From: Oceanospirillaceae bacterium
GTDB taxonomy: Bacteria > Pseudomonadota > Gammaproteobacteria > Pseudomonadales > Oceanobacteraceae
NCBI GenBank assembly: GCA_024234265.1
Contig: JACKOM010000008.1
Location: 62,001 to 126,000, forward strand
Direction of reading: 5' to 3'
DNA: 64,000 nt
The notes below the pieces were generated by a model that was not told the DNA's origin, did no database searches, and saw only the letters and a list, made by a program, of their open reading frames with translations. Positions 44,606-54,282 of this stretch are shown here, one piece after another (the first letter of the stretch is position 1; the number at the start of each line of letters is the position of its first letter). Both the position numbers and the translations under genes were made by a program.

Positions 44606-45979
44606 TTACAGGTGAGATTCGGCGTATTCCGCCAGAATTGAACGGGGTACACCAACCAGCTGCAGCATGCCGCCATGGCTGAAACCACGGAAACGTTCAC
44701 TCAGATAGGTAAGGCCCGAACTCATATAGTTGAGATAGGGGGTATCAATCTGAGCAAGGTTACCAAGGCATACCACTTTAGAGCCTTGCCCTGCACGGGT
44801 GATGATGGTTTTCATCTGGTGGGGGGTGAGGTTCTGGCTTTCATCAATAATGATCAGGGATTTCTGAAAACTGCGCCCGCGTATGTAGTTCAGGGACTTA
44901 AACTGCAGGGGCACCTTCTGCAGTATGTAATCGATACTGCTGTGGGTGTTTTCATCATCCATGTGCAGGGCTTCGAGGTTATCGGTAATTGCCCCCAGCC
45001 AGGGTTCCATTTTTTCCGCTTCAGTACCCGGTAAAAAGCCGATGTCTTCATCCAGGCCGCGGGTGCTGCGCGTCGCGATAATATGCCGGTACATATGTTT
45101 CTGAACGGTCATTTCGATGGCTGCCGCCAGAGCCAGAATGGTTTTACCTGAACCCGCTGCGCCCGTAAGGTTGACCAGGTGAATATCCGGGTCGAGTAAT
45201 AAATACAAGGCAATTGCCTGGTGAATATCCCGTGGTTTTAAGCCCCAGGCTTGTTGTTGCATCAGATGATCGGCTGGCAGATCAAGCAGGTGAACCTTGC
45301 GTTCATCCATGCTCAGTACCCGCCCGACAAAACCCTGCTCATCAATTAAAAACTCATTAACGTAAATATCGGCGGGCAAGGCTTTGCGCGGTAATACATG
45401 CAAGGTGCCACTTTTATGGTGCTGGGTTTCTACGCGTTCTATGGATTCCCAGAACGAGCCGGGGAAAACCCGGTAACCCTTGGTAACGGATTCAATATTA
45501 TCGACCAGCTGATCGTTTTGGTAATCCTCTGCTTCTATGCCGCAGCCCCGCGCTTTGAGGCGCATATTGATATCTTTACTGACCAGAATCAGATGGGTTT
45601 TGGGACGCGATTGCTGGTAGAGGCCCAGGCTGTTAATGATTTTATTATCGTTCAGATCGTTGGGCAGCATGGCCTGCTGCATGGGGCGGTCAAGGTTGAT
45701 ACTGAGGTAACCGCGGCTGCGGCCTTTGCCGCGTGTGATAGGCACTCCATCGGCAATTTCTTCCGGGCTTGCATCACCAATAATTTCATCAATCAGGCGG
45801 ATTGCCTGGCGGCATTCCGCGGCGACACTCGATTTACCAACTTTTAATTTGTCCAGTTCTTCCAGAACTGTCATGGGGATAACAACGGTGTGTTCTTCGA
45901 ATTTGAGAAGGGCGGTTGGATCGTGAATCAGGACATTTGTATCAAGAACGTATGCTTTGGTACGTCTTTTTGCAGCCAT
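44606..45979 (-). CDS. PIN-PhoH family ATPase
   Basis: The 457-residue protein joins an N-terminal PIN nuclease domain (AYVLDTNVLIHDPTALLKF at the start, acidic residues up to about residue 150) to a C-terminal PhoH-type P-loop ATPase (LTGAAGSGKTILALAAA, then IIIDESQNLTPHQMKTIITR). PhoH2 proteins of this layout unwind and cut RNA in some bacteria. ATG 45979 has AGGAGAGG 6 nt upstream; the longer frame adds 34 residues that are not family-like. It is divergent from a large histidine kinase gene, and a terminator follows. Confidence 0.93.
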   Translation of the reverse strand: MAAKRRTKAYVLDTNVLIHDPTALLKFEEHTVVIPMTVLEELDKLKVGKSSVAAECRQAIRLIDEIIGDASPEEIADGVPITRGKGRSRGYLSINLDRPMQQAMLPNDLNDNKIINSLGLYQQSRPKTHLILVSKDINMRLKARGCGIEAEDYQNDQLVDNIESVTKGYRVFPGSFWESIERVETQHHKSGTLHVLPRKALPADIYVNEFLIDEQGFVGRVLSMDERKVHLLDLPADHLMQQQAWGLKPRDIHQAIALYLLLDPDIHLVNLTGAAGSGKTILALAAAIEMTVQKHMYRHIIATRSTRGLDEDIGFLPGTEAEKMEPWLGAITDNLEALHMDDENTHSSIDYILQKVPLQFKSLNYIRGRSFQKSLIIIDESQNLTPHQMKTIITRAGQGSKVVCLGNLAQIDTPYLNYMSSGLTYLSERFRGFSHGGMLQLVGVPRSILAEYAESHL

Positions 45980-46158
45980 TCGACCTCTCCTAGTCTGCCG
46001 GTAACATCCTCTTCCATTCAACGGCCGGAGGGGGATGAAATCAAGGCTTTTTTGCATAATTTCCGTATGCTTTATTGGCAATAAAAAATAACTACAAAAT
46101 ACATTTTTAGACTGTTAAATTATTTGCCCTGCCATATTGTTACAGTCTGTAACGGCCC

Positions 46159-46188
46159 GCAAATCACCTGCTGCGGCAGGTGATTTGC
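46159..46188. promoter_or_regulatory. Perfect 13-bp hairpin in the phoH/histidine kinase intergenic region
   Basis: Arms gcaaatcacctgc (46159-46171) and gcaggtgatttgc (46176-46188) are exact complements with a 4-nt loop. No T-run follows, so it is more likely an operator or a leader hairpin of the kinase transcript than a terminator. Confidence 0.5.
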
Positions 46189-46222
46189 CAGATTTGTCTA
46201 TACTCAAGCCATCTTTCTGAAT

Positions 46223-48877
46223 GTGTGGCCCGGGTACATGGTGTCTGCGGTTTCTGCGAAATCTTCTGAGGTTAGGAGCAATTACCCCCTGCGGATAACC
46301 GGCTGCATGATGGCGCTGGTTGTTCACCTATTTTTGTTTTGGGGTAAGGGTGAAACATGGCTATGGCTGTATGTGGTATTCCACTCTCTTATTTATCCTC
46401 ATCTTATTTTTATCGTATCTGAAAAATCCCAGGATGAAATCCGTAATATATTATTCGATTCATTTTTATATGGCGTATGTGTTGCTTTGTGGGGATTTAA
46501 TCCGCTCTTAAGTGCAATGTTTATCGGTGCACTTTTAATGACAAATGCGGCGGCTGGTGGTGTCAGACTTTTTGTGCAAGGTGTTGGGGTTTTGATTGCT
46601 GGCTCTTTGTGCTCTTTGTTATTTTATGGGGTTTATTTTCGTTCTGAAATATCAATTTTATTGTCACTTATAATTCTTTTTGGGTTGACAGCTTATACAA
46701 GTAGTCTTGGTTTTTCGGTTTATAAAGTAAGTCGAAAATTAATTAAGGCGAAACATAATCTTGAGAGGCAGCAGAATGATCTTATAAGTGTAAGTTCTCT
46801 GGCTGAGGCAGTTAATTCAACACTTGATATAAACAGTATTATGCAGATGGTTATTCGCCATCTTCAGGTGCGTTATAATTTTGAGCAGATATACATCACG
46901 ATTGTGAATGAAGGAGAAGGGGTTCTTGAAATTCTCGGTACCTATGGAGATACGGTTACGGCAGAAGAAAAAGCATATTTTGAATCCATGAAAATGCCAC
47001 TCGATGAAGACAATCCCAGTTTATTTGTTAAGAGTCTGCGTAAAAACAGAATTCTCTATCTGCAGAATATAAAACCAGAAGATATGGCCAATGCGTCAGC
47101 TACGGATAAGCATCTGTACGAAACAAAACCCTCCAGAACCATTGTATATTTCCCTCTCTCGGTACAAGGCAAAGTCATTGCCGGCATGGGGTTTATTAAT
47201 TATCACGAAGTAACGGCACTGGATGATGAGGATTTTAAAAAAATTAGCAGTTATTTGGTGCAGGTGGCTACCGGTATCCGTAATGCGCAGCTGTATCAGC
47301 AAGCCAAAGAAGCTATGCATCGCGCGCAGCAGGCGCAAATTGAAGCGGAATCATCAGAAATGGCTAAAGGTAACTTTCTTGCCAATATGAGCCATGAAAT
47401 CCGAACGCCCATGACGGCTATTATTGGTTATTCGGAAGCCTTGTTGGATGTTGATGTCAGCGAAACAGAAAAAAAACAATTTGTCGAAATCATTATTCGT
47501 AGTGGTAAACACCTTCTGACTGTGATTAACGATATCCTTGATATTTCGAAAATTGAAGCCAATAAAATTGAGGTTGAATCTATTCCCATTGGTCTTGCGG
47601 ATTTGGTTGAGGATTTAAAATCCCATATGGGTCTAAAGGCTGCGGAGAAAGGGTTAAAATTTTCTGTAGAATGTGAATTTCCCTTGCCGATTGAATTTAT
47701 AAGTGACCCTACCCGCATAAAACAAATACTGTTTAATGTGAGTAATAACGCAGTTAAATTTACTGAGCATGGTTATGTGCGTGTGGCTATTGCTTGCGAT
47801 CAAGGAATGCTGGAATTTCGTGTATCGGATTCCGGTATTGGTATTAATGATGAGCAGCGTAATCGTTTGTTTGCAGCCTTTACCCAGGCGGATACATCCA
47901 CAACCCGGCACTATGGTGGTACCGGATTAGGTTTGTATATTTCCAGGCAGCTGGCCCGGTTGTTGGGTGGTGATCTCACCGTAAAGAGTGTAGAGCATGA
48001 AGGTAGTACATTTATTTTGCGTATTCCCTGCAGAACAGGTAATGGGAAGCAATATTTATCGGTAGAAGAATTTACCGCGGGTGTTGGTCATGGACTTGAT
48101 TCCCAGCTTGATTTTCCGTCGTTAATGGGCCACGTCCTGGTTGCCGATGACAACCCCGATAATCAGATGCTGATTCGCCGTCTGCTCGAGCAATGTGGTT
48201 TAACACTGGAACTTGCCGGGAATGGTGCACAAGCCCTTGAACGCCTAAAAACCTCGAAATTTGATTTATTGATTCTGGATATACAGATGCCGGTCATGGG
48301 GGGGGAAGAGGTGTTGCAAACATTGCGCGCACAGGGTTATGACAAACCTGTTATTGCTTTTACCGCCAACGTGATGAAACAACAGGTGCAGAATTATCTG
48401 CAATTGGGTTTTTCCAATGTGCTGGCTAAACCTTTGATTCGCAAAAATTTATTTACATTATTAGAAGAATATTTGCCCCATCAGCAACGCCAGCTAAGTG
48501 GTCGTGTACTGGTGGTGGAAGACAATCCGGTGAACCAAAAAGTGGTCAGCCGCCTGTTACAAAAGATCAGCCCGGATTTGCAAATCAGCCTGGTGGATGA
48601 CGGGCAACAAGCGCTGGATTTTCTCGCGCAGCAGATGGTTGATCTGGTGCTGCTGGATATGCAAATGCCCGTATTAAATGGCCTGGAAACCTTGCTGGCC
48701 ATCCGTGCCCGCCAGTATCCCTGCCATGTGTATATGCTCACGGGCAATACGGACAGCGCAGATATGCACACCTGTATGGAGAGCGGTGCGGAGGGGTATT
48801 TATTCAAACCGATTGACCGTGCCAGGTTGACCAGCGTTGTGCACCAGCATCTCAGCGGTACAAAAGCCTCAGATTAA
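46223..48877 (+). CDS. Hybrid histidine kinase with MASE2, GAF and two receiver domains
   Basis: Domains in order: a MASE2 membrane sensor (YPLRITGCMMALVVHLFLFW through GGVRLFVQG, about residues 20-170), a GAF domain (about 190-360), HisKA with the phospho-His in NMSHEIRTPM (about residue 391), and a HATPase (FRVSDSGIGI, GGTGLGLYIS). Two receivers follow, with Asp in LLILDIQMPVMGG and LVLLDMQMPVLNG; both keep their DD/EDN and K. MASE2 is better known from cyclases and GGDEF proteins than hybrid kinases. GTG 46223 is the first start; ATG 46238 is an alternative. No HPt or output gene is adjacent, so its partner lies elsewhere. It is transcribed away from phoH. Confidence 0.92.
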   Translation: MWPGYMVSAVSAKSSEVRSNYPLRITGCMMALVVHLFLFWGKGETWLWLYVVFHSLIYPHLIFIVSEKSQDEIRNILFDSFLYGVCVALWGFNPLLSAMFIGALLMTNAAAGGVRLFVQGVGVLIAGSLCSLLFYGVYFRSEISILLSLIILFGLTAYTSSLGFSVYKVSRKLIKAKHNLERQQNDLISVSSLAEAVNSTLDINSIMQMVIRHLQVRYNFEQIYITIVNEGEGVLEILGTYGDTVTAEEKAYFESMKMPLDEDNPSLFVKSLRKNRILYLQNIKPEDMANASATDKHLYETKPSRTIVYFPLSVQGKVIAGMGFINYHEVTALDDEDFKKISSYLVQVATGIRNAQLYQQAKEAMHRAQQAQIEAESSEMAKGNFLANMSHEIRTPMTAIIGYSEALLDVDVSETEKKQFVEIIIRSGKHLLTVINDILDISKIEANKIEVESIPIGLADLVEDLKSHMGLKAAEKGLKFSVECEFPLPIEFISDPTRIKQILFNVSNNAVKFTEHGYVRVAIACDQGMLEFRVSDSGIGINDEQRNRLFAAFTQADTSTTRHYGGTGLGLYISRQLARLLGGDLTVKSVEHEGSTFILRIPCRTGNGKQYLSVEEFTAGVGHGLDSQLDFPSLMGHVLVADDNPDNQMLIRRLLEQCGLTLELAGNGAQALERLKTSKFDLLILDIQMPVMGGEEVLQTLRAQGYDKPVIAFTANVMKQQVQNYLQLGFSNVLAKPLIRKNLFTLLEEYLPHQQRQLSGRVLVVEDNPVNQKVVSRLLQKISPDLQISLVDDGQQALDFLAQQMVDLVLLDMQMPVLNGLETLLAIRARQYPCHVYMLTGNTDSADMHTCMESGAEGYLFKPIDRARLTSVVHQHLSGTKASD

Positions 48878-48949
48878 TCCTGTTTCCTCTGGCAGGGCCG
48901 GAGTTAGCTGTGCATAATGGCCGGCATAAAAATAAACAGGAAGCCTGCC

Positions 48950-49378
48950 ATGAAATTCTTTGCCATTTTACTCAGCCTGTTCATCAGTGCCCCTTTATTC
49001 GCATCCCCCTCAGTTGAAGGTCTGTGGACCACGATTGATGACAACACGGGTAAACCCCGTGGTCAGGTCGAGCTGTACCGCGTGGGTGACGAATTACGTG
49101 GCAAAGTGGTCAGCATTATCGACCCGGATGCCAAACACGTGTGTGATGCTTGCCCGCCACCGTTCAGCGGTAAACCTGTGCAGGGTCTGGAATTTATGTG
49201 GGGCCTGAAAGAAAAAGAAGGTACCTGGCAGGACGGCCAAATTCTCGACCCTAAAACCGGTGATATTTATAAAAGCCGCGTTGTGATTTCGGATGATGGC
49301 CAATCCTTGGATGTGCGCGGTTATACCGGTTTCACTTTGCTTGGACGCTCCCAGACCTGGGTGCGTAAGGCTCAATAA
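48950..49378 (+). CDS. DUF2147 secreted protein
   Basis: The 142-residue protein has a Sec signal peptide (MKFFAILLSLFISAPLFA) and matches DUF2147: VEGLWTTIDDNTGKPRGQVELY, then KHVCDACPPPF, and the end GFTLLGRSQTWVRK. The CxxC pair (CDAC) is usual for the family. Role unknown; members are small beta-barrel-like periplasmic proteins. AGGAAG lies before ATG 48950; the longer frame would destroy the signal peptide. It follows the MASE2 kinase and converges with the MASE1 kinase, with only 4 bp between stops and no visible terminator. Confidence 0.9.
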   Translation: MKFFAILLSLFISAPLFASPSVEGLWTTIDDNTGKPRGQVELYRVGDELRGKVVSIIDPDAKHVCDACPPPFSGKPVQGLEFMWGLKEKEGTWQDGQILDPKTGDIYKSRVVISDDGQSLDVRGYTGFTLLGRSQTWVRKAQ

Positions 49379-49382
49379 TAGA

Positions 49383-52079
49383 TCAGTGCCGCAGCCAACG
49401 GCTGATGGCATCCTGTAATGCTGAGTAGGTGATGGGTTTGGTCAGGTAGTCATCCATCCCTGCTTGCAGCGCTTTCTGTTTATCTTCATCCAGTGCATTT
49501 GCGGATAAGCCTATCAGCGGAATGTTTTTCAGTTTTTCATCTGCTTTTATTTGCCGGGTTGCCTCAAGGCCATCCATTACCGGCATTTGAATATCCATAA
49601 AAATTAAATCGGTCTGCGGATTTTCCCGCAGGTACTCCACGGCTTCCTGACCGTTATTACAGTGCTGCACCGTATGTTGCATATCCTCCAGTAAGCCTGC
49701 CATGACTTCAGCATTAATAATGTTATCTTCCACTACAAGGATATTGGCATTTTTTACGGGTGTAGTAGCTGCTTGGGCAGCCCGAATATTAATTCGTGCC
49801 CGTTTGACCAGTATAGAAAACTCAAAATGACTGCCTTTGCCATACTGGCTTTTTACCGATAATTCTCCGCCCATGGCTCTAACCAAATGCTGGCAGATAA
49901 CCAACCCCAGCCCTGAGCCGCCATACTTTCGGGTTGTGGATGCATCGGCCTGGCTGAAAGGTTTGAAAAGTTTGGCGAGATCTTCGGTTTTTATTCCAAT
50001 GCCGCTATCTTCTATGTTGAATATCAGTCGCACAGTATCCTTATCTGGAAAAGCATAAGTGAAATTCAGGCTGATTTTGCCTTTTTCTGTGAACTTAACT
50101 GCGTTATTCAGCAAGTTGATAAGCACCTGCTGTAAACGCAGAGGATCGCCCAGCAGAGTTGGCAGACCATTTACCTGGCCAGTCTGTATATATTGGATAT
50201 TCTTCAGATGTGCTGTAGTCGAAATCATGTCATAGGTCGTGTGTAAAATGTCCTGTAAGTTAAAGGGTATTTCTTCAAGATGGAGTTTGTCTGCTTCTAT
50301 CTTGGAAACATCCAGAATGTCATTGATGATGCCAAGCAGTAAATTTGATGTTCGTTGTGCTTTGCCGATAAAATTTTGCATTTTTGCAGGGTCGGTAGTT
50401 TTTTCTGCAAGTGTCAACATGCCGATAATGCCATTAAGGGGGGTACGTAATTCATGGCTCATATTCGCCAAAAATTCGCTTTTGGCCCGGCTGCTGACAT
50501 CGGCTTTATGACGGGCTTCTTCAAGAGCCAGTGTTTTATTGGAAACTTCCTTTTCAACAAGATCAGTAATGCCAGTAAGAATAAGCAAAAATGCGGTCAG
50601 TAGTACAATAAAGATTAATCCTCCGGTTAGTATGTACCACGATGTCCAGTCTTTGTTCTCGTAAAAATATTGCTCATCAATGTTAAAATTTATTTCCCAT
50701 ATTCTGTCGGCTACATTTATTTTTATGGAGTTGTTAATTGTTGAATTTCCGCTTCCTGTCTTGAAGAGTAATGATTTTTCTGCAGGACTTGATATGTCTG
50801 ATATCTCGATGTCAATTTTTTCGGCATAAACTTTAGGTAGTGCATACTCAATAATATCGTTTATTTTCATTACGCCGAGCGAGTATCCCCTGATATTATC
50901 TATGCCTGTCTTGTTGGGTTGAATCATAATTGGGGCGAGGTAAAGAAATGCCTTTTGGTTGTTGCTTTGTACCAATGTTATCGGTGCTGAGCAGGCTGCA
51001 AGCCCTGTATTTATAGTTTTTTCGATTACGGCTTTACGTACTTCTTCTGAATATAAATCGAAGCCAATAACCTTTTCACTATTAAGTAATGGGTAAGCAT
51101 AATATACGGGAAAATATACTTCCTTTTGAAGTGAAGGAATAAGTTCTCCGTAGGTGTTTTTCTGTCGAAATGAAAAGTTATCTATGCCATCTTTATGAGC
51201 ATGGAATTCATAGAATTCCCGCTCATTCGCTGTTACTTTTGGAATCCATTCAACAGCGCTTAAGCCATTTTGGAAGGCCATAAGCTTTGACGAGAACTGA
51301 ATGAATTCATCCCGCGTGACATCGTTTGATGCCTGAAATAGCGCGCTTAACATGTCAACCTGATGCATTGCATCGCGTAGATGTATTTGCAGATTTGTTG
51401 CTATCGCGTTGCTTTGATATTCAAATTCGCTGTTTATTTTTTTAGTTGTATTATCTTTTGCTAGGAAAAAAATAGCGCTGATCATGCAGAAACTAAGCAG
51501 TAATAAGGGGATTACGCGCATTTTTCGCGAGAACTGCTGTTGTCGGTTAAATAGCAGCAATAAAATGGGAGTGAAAATCATGATTCCGATGGCATCCCCT
51601 ATCCACCAGGTCAGCCAGGAAAAGGCTACTGCATCACTACGAATAACATTACTCAGGTACAAAATCCCGGTGCCCACGGAGCAGGATATGGTGCTGCTGA
51701 ATATGCCGGCATAAATCAAAAATTGCAGAACATCCCTGGCGCTCATTATCAGATAGGGCGGTTGCATCACTTTGTTCAGTAACCAGCGTCCGCAGAAAGC
51801 CTGTAACATGGCACCACAACCAATAGCGGCCGGCATAAGCAGGGACCAGGCCCCATCGGATAACAAATAGGCGCGGGAAATCCACAGATTGACCGCGACA
51901 GAACCAAGCCCAACACCCAGCAAACTGCTGCCCGGCATTAATAAAACACAGGTGAGTGCAATCCCCGAGGCAGGCCAGACTGCGCTGGCAAACCCCGGTG
52001 GTATGGCAAATTGCGTTCCGGCAAGTCCCGCCAGGAAATAGGCCACTGCAGCAATCAATACGGTTTTAAGCTGATTCAT
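49383..52079 (-). CDS. Hybrid histidine kinase with MASE1, CHASE and receiver domains
   Basis: Domains in order: a MASE1 eight-helix membrane sensor (GTQFAIPPGFASAVWPASGIAL at the start, to about residue 240), a periplasmic CHASE domain (about 255-460, with LSAVEWIPKV), a membrane helix, then HisKA with NMSHELRTPLNG (His about 542). A HATPase (FNIEDSGIGI, GGSGLGLVIC) and a C-terminal receiver (VVEDNIINAEV, LIFMDIQMPVMDG) follow. CHASE domains sense small ligands such as cytokinin-like or peptide signals in other systems. The longer frame to 52172 would cross a terminator, so I start at ATG 52079. The final residues end SRWLRH. The output partner is not in the window. Confidence 0.92.
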   Translation of the reverse strand: MNQLKTVLIAAVAYFLAGLAGTQFAIPPGFASAVWPASGIALTCVLLMPGSSLLGVGLGSVAVNLWISRAYLLSDGAWSLLMPAAIGCGAMLQAFCGRWLLNKVMQPPYLIMSARDVLQFLIYAGIFSSTISCSVGTGILYLSNVIRSDAVAFSWLTWWIGDAIGIMIFTPILLLLFNRQQQFSRKMRVIPLLLLSFCMISAIFFLAKDNTTKKINSEFEYQSNAIATNLQIHLRDAMHQVDMLSALFQASNDVTRDEFIQFSSKLMAFQNGLSAVEWIPKVTANEREFYEFHAHKDGIDNFSFRQKNTYGELIPSLQKEVYFPVYYAYPLLNSEKVIGFDLYSEEVRKAVIEKTINTGLAACSAPITLVQSNNQKAFLYLAPIMIQPNKTGIDNIRGYSLGVMKINDIIEYALPKVYAEKIDIEISDISSPAEKSLLFKTGSGNSTINNSIKINVADRIWEINFNIDEQYFYENKDWTSWYILTGGLIFIVLLTAFLLILTGITDLVEKEVSNKTLALEEARHKADVSSRAKSEFLANMSHELRTPLNGIIGMLTLAEKTTDPAKMQNFIGKAQRTSNLLLGIINDILDVSKIEADKLHLEEIPFNLQDILHTTYDMISTTAHLKNIQYIQTGQVNGLPTLLGDPLRLQQVLINLLNNAVKFTEKGKISLNFTYAFPDKDTVRLIFNIEDSGIGIKTEDLAKLFKPFSQADASTTRKYGGSGLGLVICQHLVRAMGGELSVKSQYGKGSHFEFSILVKRARINIRAAQAATTPVKNANILVVEDNIINAEVMAGLLEDMQHTVQHCNNGQEAVEYLRENPQTDLIFMDIQMPVMDGLEATRQIKADEKLKNIPLIGLSANALDEDKQKALQAGMDDYLTKPITYSALQDAISRWLRH

Positions 52080-52130
52080 TTTGACACTGAGAAGTAATAC
52101 CTCTTTCAGTGTAGGCAAGGATATGACAGG

Positions 52131-52160
52131 TATAAAAAAACCCGCGTCAGCGGGTTTAGT
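52131..52160 (-). terminator. Terminator after the MshEN gene
   Basis: The stem aaacccgc / gcgggttt with a 4-nt loop is followed, on the minus strand, by a T-run. It separates the MshEN gene from the MASE1 kinase gene. Confidence 0.88.
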
Positions 52161-52175
52161 CAGTTTTAACACAGA

Positions 52176-52892
52176 TTATTCGCGGATGCGGATCGTCATG
52201 GATGATTCCGGCGAGAACTGAATATTCGACACGATCAAATCACCAAAAGCCGGGCCACTGGAGCCCATGACCCTGACATTTTTAAAGCTAATTTCTTCAA
52301 TCTGACTGGGTAGTGCCACGGTAATGCTGCCGTCGGCGTTGAGAGTTTGTTTAGGTTTGCTGGCATCGTAATGCACACCGGAAACCGTCACATCCGCATC
52401 AAGCACGCTGCTGAAGGGCATGGCGAGGGCGGCGAGGTCATCGAGCGGGCCAAGGCCGTTGTCATCACTCTTTTCGCCTTTGAGTTCCTGCACCATGTTG
52501 TCCAGGTTGGCCATCAGACGGTTATCTGCCTGGCCGGTTACACTGGCCATTTCATCGTCACCTAAGGCGCGCAGGCTGGCGTAATCGCCTTCGAGCTGCT
52601 CGATTTTATCGGCTGTGGTGCTGCCCCAGGCAAATGACATAAAAGGTTGAATCGGGCCGAGTAATACAGCCGCGACAGCGGCAATCAGACGGTAACGGCT
52701 TTGGCGTTTAAGGGCGCGGTTGATCTGGCGCTCTGTCACCATGCCCCAGCTGACTAATACTTCACCCAGACGCAGGCCGCTGCGCGATTGCTCTTTCAGG
52801 GCCAGATCAAGTTGTTCGGGGGTGATTAAGCCTTTGCGGATTAACAATAAACCCAGGCGGGATTTTGCAGTGCGTTGTTCCTTGATGGACAT
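52176..52892 (-). CDS. Single-span membrane protein with an MshEN c-di-GMP-binding domain
   Basis: The 238-residue protein begins with two tandem 24-residue motifs that fit the published MshEN consensus RLGxxLLxxGLLxxxxLxxxLxxQ: residues 12-35 (RLGLLLIRKGLITPEQL...) and 41-64 (RLGEVLVSWGMVTERQI...), separated by five residues. This domain binds c-di-GMP in the N-terminus of MshE/GspE ATPases. Here no ATPase follows; a hydrophobic span (residues ~68-90) leads to a soluble C-terminal domain with the motif DDEMASVTGQA, seen in secreted filament-associated proteins. It may be a membrane receptor that passes a c-di-GMP signal outward. The gene is transcribed alone and ends in a terminator. Confidence 0.82.
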   Translation of the reverse strand: MSIKEQRTAKSRLGLLLIRKGLITPEQLDLALKEQSRSGLRLGEVLVSWGMVTERQINRALKRQSRYRLIAAVAAVLLGPIQPFMSFAWGSTTADKIEQLEGDYASLRALGDDEMASVTGQADNRLMANLDNMVQELKGEKSDDNGLGPLDDLAALAMPFSSVLDADVTVSGVHYDASKPKQTLNADGSITVALPSQIEEISFKNVRVMGSSGPAFGDLIVSNIQFSPESSMTIRIRE

Positions 52893-53277
52893 ATCCTATC
52901 CTCTGTGATCCTGATCACTGAGTCAGAGCGTGGATCAGGCTTGAATTTTCAGCAACCACAATGCTTTGACGCTTACTGCAGCGAACTTTTTTGGCTTATT
53001 TAACTCATTGATAAGGCTTGTTTTTCCGCGAATTTGTCTTTTTGTTAAGGTCTGCAACCGGCTGTAAAACCTATAGGGTGGCGCTATCGGCCTGATTGGC
53101 GTTTCAGATTGGCTTGCCCGGGCAAAAAGCGTCTAAAATCCGCTCGGCACTTCTCAATTGTGCATGCTGAAAAAAGGCGCCTTGGGGTTCTTTTTTGTTA
53201 TAGTAACGGCCCGATGAAATACAGAGCTTTCAGGAATGGTGTGCATTACCTGAACGTTTTGACTAAAGGAGAACAAG
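52893..53277. other. Non-coding space before trxB
   Basis: This 385-bp divergent region has no gene. It shows a split inverted repeat cctgatca...tggatcagg near 52909-52940 and A/T-rich stretches with a TATAGT element around 53205. These are presumably the promoters of the MshEN gene and trxB; I could not assign a defined operator. Confidence 0.5.
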
Positions 53278-54237
53278 ATGGCTGAGCGCCACATTCAATT
53301 GTTAATTCTGGGTTCCGGCCCTGCAGGTTATACCGCCGCTGTTTACGCTGCCCGCGCCAACCTGAATCCTGTGATCATTACCGGCATGCAGATGGGTGGC
53401 CAGCTGACCACCACCACAGAAGTGGATAACTGGCCCGGTGACGTGGAAGGTGTGCAGGGTCCTGAGCTGATGGAGCGTATGAAGGCCCACGCCGAGCGTT
53501 TTAATACCGAAGTGGTGTTTGACCATATTCATACTGTGGATCTGAAACAGCGTCCTTTCCGTTTAAGCGGTGATCAGGGTGTATACACCTGTGATGCCCT
53601 GATTGTGGCGACCGGTGCCAGCGCAAAATATCTCGGCCTGGACAGCGAAGAAGCCTTCAAGGGTAAAGGTGTTTCCGCTTGTGCTACCTGCGATGGTTTT
53701 TTCTACCGCAAAAAAGAAGTTGCGGTTATCGGTGGTGGTAACACCGCGGTTGAAGAAGCCCTGTACCTGGCGAACATCGCCAGCAAAGTGCATGTGATTC
53801 ACCGCCGTGACAGCTTTAAATCCGAAAAAATTCTGGCGGATAAACTCAAAGAAAAGGCCAACAGCGGCAACGTTGAAATTCACTGGCACAGCGAGCTGGA
53901 TGAAGTGCTGGGTGACGATATGGGTGTTACCGGTATCCGTATCCGTGATGTGCGTGATGGCAACACTAAAAATATCGAACTGGCGGGTGTATTCATCGCC
54001 ATCGGTCACACCCCTAACACCTCTATTTTTGAGGGCCAGTTAGAAATGGTGGGTGGTTATCTGAAGGTGAAAACCGGCTCTGAAGGCAACGCCACCGCCA
54101 CCAGCGTGGAAGGTGTGTTTGCTGCCGGTGATGTGAGCGATCATATCTACCGCCAGGCGATTACCTCTGCGGGTACAGGTTGTATGGCGGCGCTGGACGC
54201 TGAGCGTTACCTGGATAACCTGGCTAAAAAAGGCTGA
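53278..54237 (+). CDS. trxB: Thioredoxin reductase
   Basis: TrxB uses NADPH and FAD to reduce thioredoxin in the cytoplasm. The 319-residue protein has the FAD-binding GSGPAGYTAAVYAAR, the redox CATCDG motif (about residues 139-144), the NADPH-binding VIGGGNTAVEEALYLA, and the C-terminal FAAGDVSDHIYRQAITSAGTG. Length and motifs are standard. AAAGGAG precedes the ATG. The gene is monocistronic and ends in a perfect 16-bp hairpin that overlaps the stop of the convergent parvulin gene. Confidence 0.97.
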   Translation: MAERHIQLLILGSGPAGYTAAVYAARANLNPVIITGMQMGGQLTTTTEVDNWPGDVEGVQGPELMERMKAHAERFNTEVVFDHIHTVDLKQRPFRLSGDQGVYTCDALIVATGASAKYLGLDSEEAFKGKGVSACATCDGFFYRKKEVAVIGGGNTAVEEALYLANIASKVHVIHRRDSFKSEKILADKLKEKANSGNVEIHWHSELDEVLGDDMGVTGIRIRDVRDGNTKNIELAGVFIAIGHTPNTSIFEGQLEMVGGYLKVKTGSEGNATATSVEGVFAAGDVSDHIYRQAITSAGTGCMAALDAERYLDNLAKKG

Positions 54238-54246
54238 GTGTATTCC

Positions 54247-54282
54247 CCATAAAAAAAGCCCCGTCAGGGGCTTTTTTTATGG
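54247..54282. terminator. Bidirectional terminator between trxB and ppiC
   Basis: A perfect 16-bp stem (ccataaaaaaagcccc with its complement) and a 4-nt loop lie between convergent genes. The ppiC stop codon (54277-54279) is inside the right arm. Confidence 0.93.

Noticed and set aside
52080..52172. Longer start for the MASE1 kinase
   Set aside because: The extra 31 codons would run through the rho-independent terminator of the MshEN gene.
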